In this document: positions 53,628-61,823 of the stretch, piece after piece
Position numbering within the stretch: position 1 is the stretch's first letter
Layout of the letters: each line of letters starts with the position of its first letter
Source: Chloroflexota bacterium
Lineage (GTDB): Bacteria; Chloroflexota; Anaerolineae; Anaerolineales; Villigracilaceae
Assembly (NCBI GenBank): GCA_016191845.1
Contig: JACPVF010000007.1
Coordinates: 124,001-188,000, forward strand
DNA length: 64,000 nt
Reading direction: 5' to 3'
Notes under the pieces: model-generated
The model's input: the letters and a program-made list of their open reading frames with translations, nothing else
Databases searched by the model: none
Told to the model about the DNA's origin: nothing
Program-made: the position numbers and the translations under genes

Positions 53628-53735
53628 CCATCAATTCCCCCAACACCCGCTCCTCTCGTTTCTCCTATGTCAGCGCATACACATCCTTCCGTGCCTCATC
53701 GGCTAACAGCAACTCAATTTCCATTTTTCTTTTCA
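53628..53735 (-). pseudogene. Remnant of a GT4 gene 3' end
   Basis: Read on the minus strand this encodes EIELLLADEAR, then a short gap, DVYALT, a stop, EKREERVLG. The intact GT4 at 54474 ends with IEALLADEAR...DVSSLTWEKREERVLG. A Trp codon TGG has become TAG. The rest of the 363-base gap between genes holds nothing else I recognise. Confidence 0.7.
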
Positions 53736-53914
53736 CCATTTGAGTACCTCAGCCAGGCTGGTCACCAGGCCCGCAGGGTAAGTCTGCGATCCCACTTGAG
53801 GGTCACTTACACAGACCAATATATAGTAAATCCAGACAAATGACCTATGAGCTTGTATAATTTGGATATAATTTCCGGGATAATGGCTGGAGATACCTGC
53901 ACAAGGATTGCAAA

Positions 53915-54283
53915 ATGGAATGGACGATATCTTTTCTACCAGACAAGAAGATTGTCACTATTCAAACATCTGGTGTTGCAGATGAAAAAGACTCCATGGA
54001 GATGGCTAAAAACATCTCGAAAGCGATGATCAAATATATGACAACCAGGTGCTTGATAGATCATAGCGCCATTAGTTCAGTTTCAGGAAATGCAGTCGAA
54101 ATATACCATCGCCCGAAAAGCTTGGTCAATATAGGCGTCCCTTTTAAGGTTAAGATAGCTGAAGTGGTGCTTCCAGTGCATAGGGCGCACTTTGGTTTTC
54201 TTGAAGCTGTCTGCCGAAATCGTGGTTTCGATTTTCACATATTCGATGATCGAGAGACAGCCATTCAATGGCTGGTGGAATGA
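53915..54283 (+). CDS. Possible STAS/SpoIIAA-like domain protein
   Basis: A 122-residue soluble protein. The alternating pattern WTISFLPDKKIVTIQTSGVA, TTRCLIDHSAIS, KIAEVVLPVHRAHFGFLEAV, FHIFDDRETAIQWL is like SpoIIAA-like proteins found in Chloroflexota and related bacteria. AAGGA lies 7 bases before the ATG. It stands between the GT4 remnant and the intact GT4. Confidence 0.55.
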   Translation: MEWTISFLPDKKIVTIQTSGVADEKDSMEMAKNISKAMIKYMTTRCLIDHSAISSVSGNAVEIYHRPKSLVNIGVPFKVKIAEVVLPVHRAHFGFLEAVCRNRGFDFHIFDDRETAIQWLVE

Positions 54284-54396
54284 GCTAAAGCCAGGCTTTG
54301 CCTGACACGCCATTCCTTCAGTTCTTTCAAACTGTGCCGATAAATCACAGCGTCCAGAGTGGAGCAGGAATTTGATGGAAAGACGTTGAGAATAGA

Positions 54397-54434
54397 AAAG
54401 GGACGCTGAAAGTTTGGGCTTTCAGCGTCCCTTT
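54397..54434. terminator. Bidirectional terminator hairpin
   Basis: Stem GGGACGCTGAAAG and exact complement, six-base loop, flanked by AAAA on the left and CTTTG on the right. It separates a plus-strand gene from the minus-strand GT4. Confidence 0.75.
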
Positions 54435-54473
54435 GTGGTTGAAGGTGGCGATTTTCTCTTCCCAGGTGATCTT

Positions 54474-55640
54474 TCAACTCTGCATCTTCCCTAACACCCG
54501 CTCCTCGCGCTTCTCCCAGGTCAGGGAGGACACATCCACGCGGGCTTGGGCGGCCAGGGCCTGCCTGCGCGCTTCATCGGCCAGCAGCGCCTCGATTGCC
54601 ACTTTCCACCCCTCGAGAACCTCAGGGCGGCGTTTTCCAACATCCCCGGGCTCACACAACACCGCATTCCCCTCATTCAACACCTCGCGGATCGACGGCA
54701 GGTCCGCCGAGACGATGGCGCGGCCCGAGGCCATGTACTCGAACATCTTCATCGGGTTGATGACCTCAGCGATGTCCTGTCCGCTGCTGGCAGAGATCGA
54801 GCGGCTGTAGGGCATCAGCAGCACGTCCGCGGCGGCCTGGTAGAGTGGGATGCGCGCGTGCTCCACGAAGCCCGTCATGGTCATGTTGGTCATGCCTGCC
54901 TCGGTCAGCTTCGCGCGCCAGAATTCCACCAGTTCGGGCGTGCCGCCCACCCACAGGAAGTTGACCTGCGGCATGCGCCCCGCCAGCTCGAACAGCAGGT
55001 CCGCGCCACGGCCAGGGTAGATGTGACCCGTGAAGCCGACGGTCTGCCCCTCGGGCAGATTCAACTGACGCCGCGCCTCGGCGGGATTCGGCAACCCGTC
55101 ATATTTTTCCAACTCCACGCCGTTCGGCGCGACGATGACCGTCCTTCGACTTCGCTCAGGACGGAACTCGAATCCGGTCGAGTGTTCCAGGGCCGTTCTC
55201 AACGCGGACGTGGTGACCGTCATGACCTTTGGCCCGCGCGCCTGCCAGAACTGACGCAGCCACCACGCGCCCATACGGCCTGCCACGTCGGCGTGCATTT
55301 CGAGCACCACGGGGAACCCGCTCCACGCAGCCAGCGCCGCCGACTGCGGCAGCCAGGTGTAGACCAGGTCCGCGCCGAAGCGCCGCGCCGCCGACTGGGC
55401 GCGCAGGATGAAGTCCAGGCGCTTGAGGCGCGGGTCTGACGGGATCAGGCTCAGGTCGGGGACGAGCTTGAGTCCGTAATGGGCGCGGAGCTGCTCCGGG
55501 GTGGGACTCTCCGCCTCGCGCGGGGCGAACATCCGCAGGTCGTGTCCCAACTGCATCAAGGCCTGCACCACCTTCATGGCCTGGATCGAGTTGGCTGTGA
55601 GGGATGGAATCCGCGAGTTGGTGATGACGGCGATCTTCAT
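54474..55640 (-). CDS. Family 4 glycosyltransferase
   Basis: A 388-residue GT-B enzyme. N-terminus MKIAVITNSRIPSLTANSIQ, donor half VGFTGHIYPGRGADLLFELA and KMFEYMASGRAIVSADLPSI with the E-x7-like signature. At about residues 160-170 the peptide EFRPERSRRTV is encoded by the palindrome 55139-55164, an in-frame repeat insert. The ATG overlaps the flippase stop by ATGA, so a longer reading in the flippase region was rejected. Confidence 0.85.
   Translation of the reverse strand: MKIAVITNSRIPSLTANSIQAMKVVQALMQLGHDLRMFAPREAESPTPEQLRAHYGLKLVPDLSLIPSDPRLKRLDFILRAQSAARRFGADLVYTWLPQSAALAAWSGFPVVLEMHADVAGRMGAWWLRQFWQARGPKVMTVTTSALRTALEHSTGFEFRPERSRRTVIVAPNGVELEKYDGLPNPAEARRQLNLPEGQTVGFTGHIYPGRGADLLFELAGRMPQVNFLWVGGTPELVEFWRAKLTEAGMTNMTMTGFVEHARIPLYQAAADVLLMPYSRSISASSGQDIAEVINPMKMFEYMASGRAIVSADLPSIREVLNEGNAVLCEPGDVGKRRPEVLEGWKVAIEALLADEARRQALAAQARVDVSSLTWEKREERVLGKMQS
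55139..55164. repeat. In-gene palindrome (CTTCGACTTCGCTC type)
   Basis: CCGTCCT and its complement AGGACGG enclose TCGACTTCGCTC. It lies inside the GT4 gene and keeps the frame open. Confidence 0.7.
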
Positions 55641-56947
55641 CGAATTTCCTTGATGCCGCGCAGGGCCATGACGCCCACCGAAGTGATGTAATAGAACGAG
55701 AGCAGCGCGCCCGCCGCGAGGATGCCATAACGGGGAATCAGCCAGAAGGCCAGCGCCACCTTGATCAGGCCGACGATCAACGTGGTCCAGATGGGGAACT
55801 CGGGCAGACCCAGCGAAAGCAGCAATGGACGATTCCAAAAGAGGGTGTAGTTGAAGGCCAGGCCGACGAAGAGCGCCAGCAGGGTCGGGTAGGCCGCGAC
55901 GAATTCCTGATGGCCCGTGTAAAGGACCAGCGCGAACTGGCCCAGGAAGACAAATCCCAACGCGGCGGCGGCGTTGACCGCGAAGGAGAGCGCCGTGACC
56001 TTGCGCAGGAAACTCCGCAGCGGAGCCCAGGCCTTTTGCACGATCAGACGGTTGATCTCGGGATAGGTGGCCGCGATGAGCGGGTCGGCGGGCACCGAGA
56101 GGAAACTGACCAGCGCGTAGGCCGCCTTGTAATAGCCGACCGCCTCGGTCGAGAGAAAGTAACCCACCCACAGTGGTTCACTCTCGCGGAAGACCTTGAT
56201 GATGGTGGCGCTGATGTTCGAGCTGACCGCAAAGCGGATCAGGTCGCGCGATTGCACGAAGGACGGCAGGGGGGCATGCCACCAGTCCGCACCGAGGCGT
56301 TGGGCCAGCTCGCGTTGGGCGGTGAAGAACAGTCCCAGCCCGAGGATGACCTTGCCCGCCAGATAAGCCGAAAGCACAACCCATAACGTGTTCGGCAGGA
56401 AGAAGCCCGCCGCCACGATACCCAGCGAGACGATGCTCTGGATCAAATTGATCGTGCCTTGATAACGAATCTTGCCCGTGACCTGCAAAATCCCCGTGGA
56501 CGTCTCAGTGTTGAAGTTGGCCAGCAGCCCCAGGCCGAAGACGATGAACAGCAATTCGGTGTCGGGTGTCTTGGCGATGGTCCGCGCCGCCCAGCCCGCC
56601 AGGATCAGCACGGCGACGAAGGCCAGCAGCGAGACGGCGGTCTCGGTCAGCGCGGCGGCTTTGATCAACGCCGCGGCTTTTTGCTTCTCGTCCTTTTCGA
56701 GATACTCGCCGCCGTAGCGCACCACCAGTTCGCTCATGCGGAACGACAAGATGCTGTTGACCGTGGAGGCGAATCCCATCACGACCGTGATCAGACCCAG
56801 CCCGTCCGCGCCGAGCAGACGGATGGCCAGCGCCCCCATGACGACGCTCAGCCCCAGGCTGATGGTGTTGCTAGTGAACAGATGTGCGCTGGAACGCAGC
56901 ACGCGGCCCAGCAGCGGATCGTGTTTGAGTCTATCGAGGAGGGACAT
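55637..56947 (-). CDS. Oligosaccharide flippase (Wzx-like)
   Basis: A 436-residue integral membrane protein with about 12 segments. The N-terminal part HLFTSNTISLGLSVVMGALA, then IRLLGADGLGLITVVMGFAS, is typical of the polysaccharide-synthesis MATE-like superfamily. It moves lipid-linked oligosaccharide units across the membrane. Its gene is coupled by ATGA to the GT4. It acts in addition to the Wzm/Wzt exporter encoded 37 kb away, so the locus may make two glycans. Confidence 0.88.
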   Translation of the reverse strand: MSLLDRLKHDPLLGRVLRSSAHLFTSNTISLGLSVVMGALAIRLLGADGLGLITVVMGFASTVNSILSFRMSELVVRYGGEYLEKDEKQKAAALIKAAALTETAVSLLAFVAVLILAGWAARTIAKTPDTELLFIVFGLGLLANFNTETSTGILQVTGKIRYQGTINLIQSIVSLGIVAAGFFLPNTLWVVLSAYLAGKVILGLGLFFTAQRELAQRLGADWWHAPLPSFVQSRDLIRFAVSSNISATIIKVFRESEPLWVGYFLSTEAVGYYKAAYALVSFLSVPADPLIAATYPEINRLIVQKAWAPLRSFLRKVTALSFAVNAAAALGFVFLGQFALVLYTGHQEFVAAYPTLLALFVGLAFNYTLFWNRPLLLSLGLPEFPIWTTLIVGLIKVALAFWLIPRYGILAAGALLSFYYITSVGVMALRGIKEIR

Positions 56948-56961
56948 GGCGGGATAGTTTT

Positions 56962-57018
56962 ACCACAGAGAACATAAAGTCCACAGAGTTTTTGGAGTTA
57001 CCGCCAATCCTCTGTGGA
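56962..57018. repeat. CACAGAG-type inverted repeat
   Basis: ACCACAGAG, then AACATAAAGTCCACAGAG, mirrored by CCTCTGTGG. Similar plan to the CGCGAAG elements, in the gap before the flippase gene. Confidence 0.5.
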
Positions 57019-57052
57019 CCATGGTTTGAGATCGATGGAACGCTTGCAGGCT

Positions 57053-58021
57053 CTACAGCTTTACCAGATGGGCCCAATCGCGTTCAGCGTAATACCAGTC
57101 GATCAGGTTCTTGATTCCTTCACGCAGCTTGACTTGCGGGTTCCAGCCCAACACCTCGCGCGCCTTGGTAACGTCCGCCTGATTCATGAACATGTCTGCC
57201 AGGTTGGGCGGACCATATTGCACATCCGCCTTTTTGCCCGTCAGGTCTTCGACCAGGTCGACCAGGCCGTTGATGGTGATGACTTCATGTCCGCCGAGGT
57301 TGATGATCTCGTATCCCAGCGGCTTGAGCGCCGCGATCGTGCCGCGCGCGATGTCGTCCACGTAGGTGAAACCGCGCGACTGGGTGCCGTCGCCGTTGAT
57401 GCGGATCGGCTCGCCTTCGATGATCCACTTCACAAAGCGGAAGATGGCCAGGTCGGGGCGGCCAGCCGGGCCGTAGACGGTGAAGTAGCGCACGATGGTC
57501 ACATCGATGTCGTGCAGATGATGATAGGAATGAGTCAGCGCCTCGGCGCCTTTCTTGCTGGCGGCATACGGCTGGAGCGGTTCACTGCTGGAAGCCGTCT
57601 CGGGCGTGGGATAGGGCGGATTCTCACCGTAGATGCTGGACGTGGAAGCCATCACGATCTTCTTGCAGCCGAACTGGCGGCAGACTTCCAGCATGTTCAA
57701 CGTGCCCATCACGTTCGACTCGAGGAACACCCAGGGATTGTCCACGCTGAAGCGGACTCCCGCCCGTGCCGCCAGGTGGATCACACCGTCGAACTTGTCG
57801 TTGCGGAACAGGTCGATGACGGGCTTCTCCGAGATATCGGCCTTGTGGAAGAAGAAACCTTTATTTGCCTGAAGCCTGCGCAGACGGTACTCCTTCATGT
57901 GCGGATCGTAGGCGTCGTTCATGTTGTCGATGCCGACCACGCTGTGCCCCTGCTCGAGGAGCATCTCCGAGGTCCGCGCGCCGATGAATCCCGCCGCACC
58001 CGTTACCAGATAATGTGCCAT
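57053..58021 (-). CDS. NAD-dependent nucleotide-sugar epimerase
   Basis: A 322-residue extended SDR, probably a UDP-glucuronate or UDP-GlcNAc(A) 4-epimerase. YLVTGAAGFIGARTSEMLLE, GIDNMNDAYDPHMKEYRLRR (the acidic NAD contact), MASTSSIYGENPPYP, and PYAASKKGAEALTHSYHHLH with Tyr/Lys. It follows a nucleotide-sugar dehydrogenase gene, which would supply a UDP-sugar acid. Confidence 0.85.
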   Translation of the reverse strand: MAHYLVTGAAGFIGARTSEMLLEQGHSVVGIDNMNDAYDPHMKEYRLRRLQANKGFFFHKADISEKPVIDLFRNDKFDGVIHLAARAGVRFSVDNPWVFLESNVMGTLNMLEVCRQFGCKKIVMASTSSIYGENPPYPTPETASSSEPLQPYAASKKGAEALTHSYHHLHDIDVTIVRYFTVYGPAGRPDLAIFRFVKWIIEGEPIRINGDGTQSRGFTYVDDIARGTIAALKPLGYEIINLGGHEVITINGLVDLVEDLTGKKADVQYGPPNLADMFMNQADVTKAREVLGWNPQVKLREGIKNLIDWYYAERDWAHLVKL

Positions 58022-58036
58022 GCTGTCACCTCCAGA

Positions 58037-58140
58037 ATGTCATTGCGAGGAGGCCTAGGCCGACGAAGCAATCTCCCAATAACAGGCGGTTGCTTCGTCG
58101 CCGCTCGCCGTTTGAGGCTCGCGACTCCTCGCAACGACAT
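58037..58140. repeat. Palindromic intergenic repeat (TGTCATTGCGAGG family), copy 6
   Basis: ATGTCATTGCGAGG and CCTCGCAACGACAT at the ends. Inner arms GACGAAGCAATCTCC and GGTTGCTTCGTC. It fills the gap between two minus-strand genes. Confidence 0.85.
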
Positions 58141-58143
58141 AAA

Positions 58144-59466
58144 TTAAAGTCTTTCTACGTTTTCGCTTTCCTTGCCCAACCTGCCCGTGGCGTTGCGGCT
58201 GTCGAACACGAACTTGGCAGCCTTGATGATGGCGGGATAATCGTAGACCTTGTGGTTGGTCACGATGATGACCGCATCCGCATCGGCCACGGCGGACATC
58301 ACGTCCGCGATGCTATCCATTTTCCAGCCTTCATATTCGTGGTGGATGTGCGGGATGTACGGGTCGTGATATTCCACAATGGCGCCCTTGCGCTTGAGCA
58401 GCGCGATCACGTCCAGCGCGGGCGACTCGCGCACGTCGTCGATGTCAGGTTTGTAGGCCGCGCCCAGCACCAGCACCTTCGAACCCTTCAGGGTCTTGCC
58501 GCGGTCGTTCATGGCCTCCAGCATACGGTTGACCACGTAACGCGGCATGTTGGTGTTGATCTCGGAAGCCAGGTCGATGAAGCGCGCGTTGTAATTGAAG
58601 GCCTTCATCTTCCACGAGAGATACAACGGGTCGATCGGGATGCAGTGCCCGCCCAGGCCCGGCCCAGGTGTGAACTTCATGAAGCCGAACGGCTTGGACG
58701 CTGCCGCGTCGATGACCTCCCACACATCCACGCCGAGGCGTTCGCACATGATGGCCATCTCGTTGACCAGGCCAATGTTGATCATGCGGAAGGTATTCTC
58801 CAGCAATTTCGCCATTTCCGCGGCTTCCGCCGAAGAGACGGAGTGGATGTGCTGGATGGCACCCGCATACCAGACCGAGGCCACTTCGCTGCAGGCGGGC
58901 GTGATGCCGCCCATCACCTTGGGGGTGTTGAGCGTGGTGAAGTCCTCGCGACCGGGATCCACGCGCTCGGGCGAGAAAGCCAGGAACCAGTCCTCGCCGA
59001 CCTTGAGGTCGTGCTCCTCGCCCAACTTGGGCAGCAGCACTTCGCGGGTCGTGCCCGGGTAGGTGGTCGACTCGAGCACCACTACCATGCCCGCATGCAT
59101 GTACTTGGCCAGTTCTTCGGTAGCAGAGAGGATGAACGACATATCAGGGTCACCCGTCTTGCGCAGCGGAGTCGGCACGCAGATGCTGACCGCGTCCATT
59201 TCCTGCAGCGCCGAGAAATCAGCGGTAGCGGTCAGATGCCCCGACTTGACCAGCTTGTCGATGGTCTCGGTCTTGACGTCTGGAATGTATGAAACGCCCT
59301 TGTTGAGCGAATCGACCTTGCGCGAATCGGGATCCACGCCCGTAACGTGAAATCCCGCCTCGCCAAATACCACGGCCAGCGGCAACCCCACATAACCCAG
59401 GCCCAGGATGGCGATCTTGGCGGTCTTGTCTTGCAGTTTCTTGATCAGGGTGTCTTTGGTGGACAT
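58144..59466 (-). CDS. Nucleotide-sugar dehydrogenase (WbpA/WecC-type)
   Basis: A 440-residue enzyme that oxidises C6 of a UDP-hexose or UDP-HexNAc. Rossmann motif IAILGLGYVGLPLAVVFGEA; catalytic Cys in GPGLGGHCIPIDPLYLSWK; C-terminal UDP-binding domain with VLGAAYKPDIDDVRESPAL. The family includes UDP-GlcNAc and UDP-ManNAc 6-dehydrogenases. Precise substrate is uncertain. It probably feeds the epimerase downstream. Confidence 0.88.
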   Translation of the reverse strand: MSTKDTLIKKLQDKTAKIAILGLGYVGLPLAVVFGEAGFHVTGVDPDSRKVDSLNKGVSYIPDVKTETIDKLVKSGHLTATADFSALQEMDAVSICVPTPLRKTGDPDMSFILSATEELAKYMHAGMVVVLESTTYPGTTREVLLPKLGEEHDLKVGEDWFLAFSPERVDPGREDFTTLNTPKVMGGITPACSEVASVWYAGAIQHIHSVSSAEAAEMAKLLENTFRMINIGLVNEMAIMCERLGVDVWEVIDAAASKPFGFMKFTPGPGLGGHCIPIDPLYLSWKMKAFNYNARFIDLASEINTNMPRYVVNRMLEAMNDRGKTLKGSKVLVLGAAYKPDIDDVRESPALDVIALLKRKGAIVEYHDPYIPHIHHEYEGWKMDSIADVMSAVADADAVIIVTNHKVYDYPAIIKAAKFVFDSRNATGRLGKESENVERL

Positions 59467-59498
59467 AAAAAATTTTCCTTCCTTTACAGCACCATTCG

Positions 59499-60134
59499 CT
59501 AGAACAGGCTCAACTGTTTGAGATTTTCCTTACGGTATTCCTGCCTTGGTTTGGACGCAGCCTTGCCCAATTCCGCGCGGACCTCCTTCAGCAGGGCAGG
59601 CAGCTTGATGAAATCCGCCAGGATGGTCGCCTTCAACGCAGATTGCGTTAACGCGTCAGCGGGCGGATACATCGGGATGATGTAGCGGCCTCCCGACTTG
59701 CGCAGGGTCCCGTGCACCGAGCCGATCCGCGCCCCGGGCAGGAAACGTCCCAGCGAGCAGCGGCCCAGGGTGACGATCACGCTCGGGTTCACAGTTTCGA
59801 TCTGACGGTCCAGGAAGGCGCCGCAGGCGGCCACCTCCTCGGGCAGCGGATCGCGATTGCCCGGCGGGCGGCACTTGACGACGTTCCCGATCCACACTTC
59901 CGAGCGCCGCAGTTCGGCCTGCGCCAGCAACTGCGAGAGGAACTGTCCCGAAGCGCCCACGAACGGACGTCCCTGCTCGTTCTCGTAAAATCCAGGCCCC
60001 TCACCGATGAACATGACCTCGGCCCGCGCAGGCCCTTCGCCCGGGACAGGCAACTTCCGCGAAGCGTGCAGGGCGCAACGCTCACAGGTTGAGATCTCGC
60101 TGGCGATGCCCGCCAGGGTTTGCTCCGCGCTCAT
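59499..60134 (-). CDS. Family-4-like uracil-DNA glycosylase with altered active-site motif
   Basis: A 211-residue protein. Fe-S cluster Cys are at 17, 20, 88 and 104. Motif A reads GEGPGFYENEQGRPFVGASG, near canonical. The late motif, normally a His-Pro segment, reads MYPPADAL (Pro157 in place of His). The C-terminus QLSLF fits a beta-clamp-binding motif. It normally removes uracil from DNA. The His loss may alter or abolish activity. The start overlaps the rimI stop by ATGA. Confidence 0.8.
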   Translation of the reverse strand: MSAEQTLAGIASEISTCERCALHASRKLPVPGEGPARAEVMFIGEGPGFYENEQGRPFVGASGQFLSQLLAQAELRRSEVWIGNVVKCRPPGNRDPLPEEVAACGAFLDRQIETVNPSVIVTLGRCSLGRFLPGARIGSVHGTLRKSGGRYIIPMYPPADALTQSALKATILADFIKLPALLKEVRAELGKAASKPRQEYRKENLKQLSLF

Positions 60135-60604
60135 GGCGTGTCTCCGTTGGAATTGAATTGAGCCAGATCGAGCGACATCAGGATCGCGTCTTCGTTATTG
60201 TCCTTGTAATAACGCGGACGGCGTCCATCCTCCACGTATCCGAAACGGCGGTACATCTTCTGCGCCGCTTCGTTGCTGGCCCGCACCTCCAGCAGCGACT
60301 TGGCCGCCCCCTCCGAGAGGGCGGCTACGAGGGCGTTTGTCAGCAATTCATCGCCGATGCCCTGCCGCCGAAAGTCGGGATGGGTGGCGATGGTGGCGAC
60401 GTGCGCCTCGTCCACGATCATCCAGACCACGATCATGCCTACGATGCGGCCTTCGGCTTCGGCCACCCAGCAACGCGCCGCGGGGTTGCTCGTCACCTCG
60501 AAGCGGAACGAGCGCTCGGGCCAGGGCAGCGAAAACGCTAAAAGATCGATCTCATGCACGGCGGGCACATCGGCCTCGACCATGCGGCGTATCTTGAAGT
60601 TCAT
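60131..60604 (-). CDS. rimI: Ribosomal-protein-alanine N-acetyltransferase
   Basis: A 157-residue GNAT protein. NFKIRRMVEADVPAVHEIDL opens the fold. The acetyl-CoA loop is VATIATHPDFRRQGIGDELL, followed by LLEVRASNEAAQKMYRRFGY. This is RimI type, which acetylates the N-terminus of ribosomal protein S18. It sits with tsaB and tsaE in the usual arrangement, with a 4-base overlap on either side. Confidence 0.88.
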   Translation of the reverse strand: MNFKIRRMVEADVPAVHEIDLLAFSLPWPERSFRFEVTSNPAARCWVAEAEGRIVGMIVVWMIVDEAHVATIATHPDFRRQGIGDELLTNALVAALSEGAAKSLLEVRASNEAAQKMYRRFGYVEDGRRPRYYKDNNEDAILMSLDLAQFNSNGDTP

Positions 60605-61269
60605 CCTGGGATGGGTTCGGCGGCGTGCAAATAGATGGGCGCCAGCGACGACAGATCATCGACCTTCCCCGCCTGCCAGCGCGCCCAGGCCAGTTCAGCC
60701 AGGATGGCGGGTCGGCGCACCGAGTTGGCGGCCGTCATCAGCACCACATTGACGCGCTTGCGCGCCAGGCGCTGACGTTCCTCTGCGCTCAACTCGCCGC
60801 ACACGATGGTGGGATTCTGAATCTGCTCGGCGAGCGAATCCACCGTCTCTACTTTGGCTGGACCCTGAGCCTGCCATCCGTTTTCGGAAGCCGCATACCA
60901 GCCGACGGCCAATCGTCCGCGCCCGGCTTGCAGCGTGGCAACCAGCGGCAGGTCCGAAACGGGCTGGGCGGCGGCGACCACATCGAGGGTGGGGATGCCG
61001 ATCAGCGGCAGGCGGCGGGCCAGGGCCAGTCCCTTGGCAAAGGACAACCCGACCCGCAGCGCGGTGAAGGAGCCCGGGCCGATGGCCACCCCCAAGGCGG
61101 TGACCGCCTCCATTGTCAGGCCGCAGCGGGCCAGCAGTCCCGCCGTGGACGGAGCCAATTCCACGGTGTGAAACTGACGGTTGGTCCAGGCCATCTCGGC
61201 CAGCACCTGCGCACCGTCATAAGCAGCTAATCCCATCTGGGCGGTGGATGTGTCGATCGCCAGTAACAT
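60601..61269 (-). CDS. tsaB: tRNA threonylcarbamoyladenosine biosynthesis protein TsaB
   Basis: A 222-residue ASKHA-fold protein that partners TsaD in making t6A37 of tRNA. LLAIDTSTAQMGLAAYDG, then GVAIGPGSFTALRVGLSFAKGLAL and IGIPTLDVVAA. It overlaps rimI by 4 bases and tsaE by one base, so the three are one operon. Confidence 0.92.
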   Translation of the reverse strand: MLLAIDTSTAQMGLAAYDGAQVLAEMAWTNRQFHTVELAPSTAGLLARCGLTMEAVTALGVAIGPGSFTALRVGLSFAKGLALARRLPLIGIPTLDVVAAAQPVSDLPLVATLQAGRGRLAVGWYAASENGWQAQGPAKVETVDSLAEQIQNPTIVCGELSAEERQRLARKRVNVVLMTAANSVRRPAILAELAWARWQAGKVDDLSSLAPIYLHAAEPIPG

Positions 61270-61766
61270 TAATCGCCTCCAAAGACAGCCTGGCGCAGGT
61301 CGGCCAGCAGGGCGTCATTGCGCCTGCCGTGCGCGGTGAAGCGCATCTTGCGATGCTCTTCGGCCAGGTATTCCATTTCGAGCCAGATGTGATTCGCGGG
61401 GATCAGGTCCCGGATGCGCTCCGCCCACTCGACCAGCAACGGGCCCTGGGCCAGCATGGACTCGAGATCCAGTTCTTCGGCCTCGGGCACCGAGTCGAGT
61501 CGATAGGCATCCATGTGATACAACTGCGCGCCGTCGGCGCGGCGGTACATGTTGACGATGATAAAGGTGGGGCTGGAGACCGCGTCGAGTGTGCCCCACC
61601 CCTGGGCAAGTCCCTGCACGAAGGTGGTCTTCCCCGCGCCCAGGTCACCTTGCAGGCAGATCACGTCCCCGGGGCGCAGCATGGACCCCAGGCGCATGCC
61701 CACGCGGCGGGTTTGCTCGGGACTGCGACTGAAGAAGTCGAGGGTGTGTTCGTCGAGGATGGGCAT
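61269..61766 (-). CDS. tsaE: tRNA threonylcarbamoyladenosine biosynthesis ATPase TsaE
   Basis: A 165-residue ATPase. Walker A CLQGDLGAGKTTFVQGLAQG, then VSSPTFIIVNMYRRADGAQL, and HMDAYRL. It regulates the TsaB-TsaD complex in t6A synthesis. First gene of the tsaE-tsaB-rimI unit. Its start lies about 57 bases from the terminator of the TPR gene. Confidence 0.92.
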   Translation of the reverse strand: MPILDEHTLDFFSRSPEQTRRVGMRLGSMLRPGDVICLQGDLGAGKTTFVQGLAQGWGTLDAVSSPTFIIVNMYRRADGAQLYHMDAYRLDSVPEAEELDLESMLAQGPLLVEWAERIRDLIPANHIWLEMEYLAEEHRKMRFTAHGRRNDALLADLRQAVFGGD

Positions 61767-61786
61767 ATCGTGTAAATTCTACTCCA

Positions 61787-61816
61787 AAAAAGACAGACGC
61801 GCCTGCGGCGCGTCTG
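61787..61816 (-). terminator. Rho-independent terminator of the TPR gene
   Basis: On the minus strand CAGACGCGCC, a 3-base loop and GGCGCGTCTG, then TCTTTTTT. It lies 8 bases after the TPR gene stop. Confidence 0.88.
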
Positions 61817-61823
61817 ATGTGCT

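Noticed and set aside
55641-56171. N-terminal extension of the GT4 at 54474
   Set aside because: It overlaps the flippase gene in another frame. The GT4 fold starts at the ATG coupled to the flippase stop.
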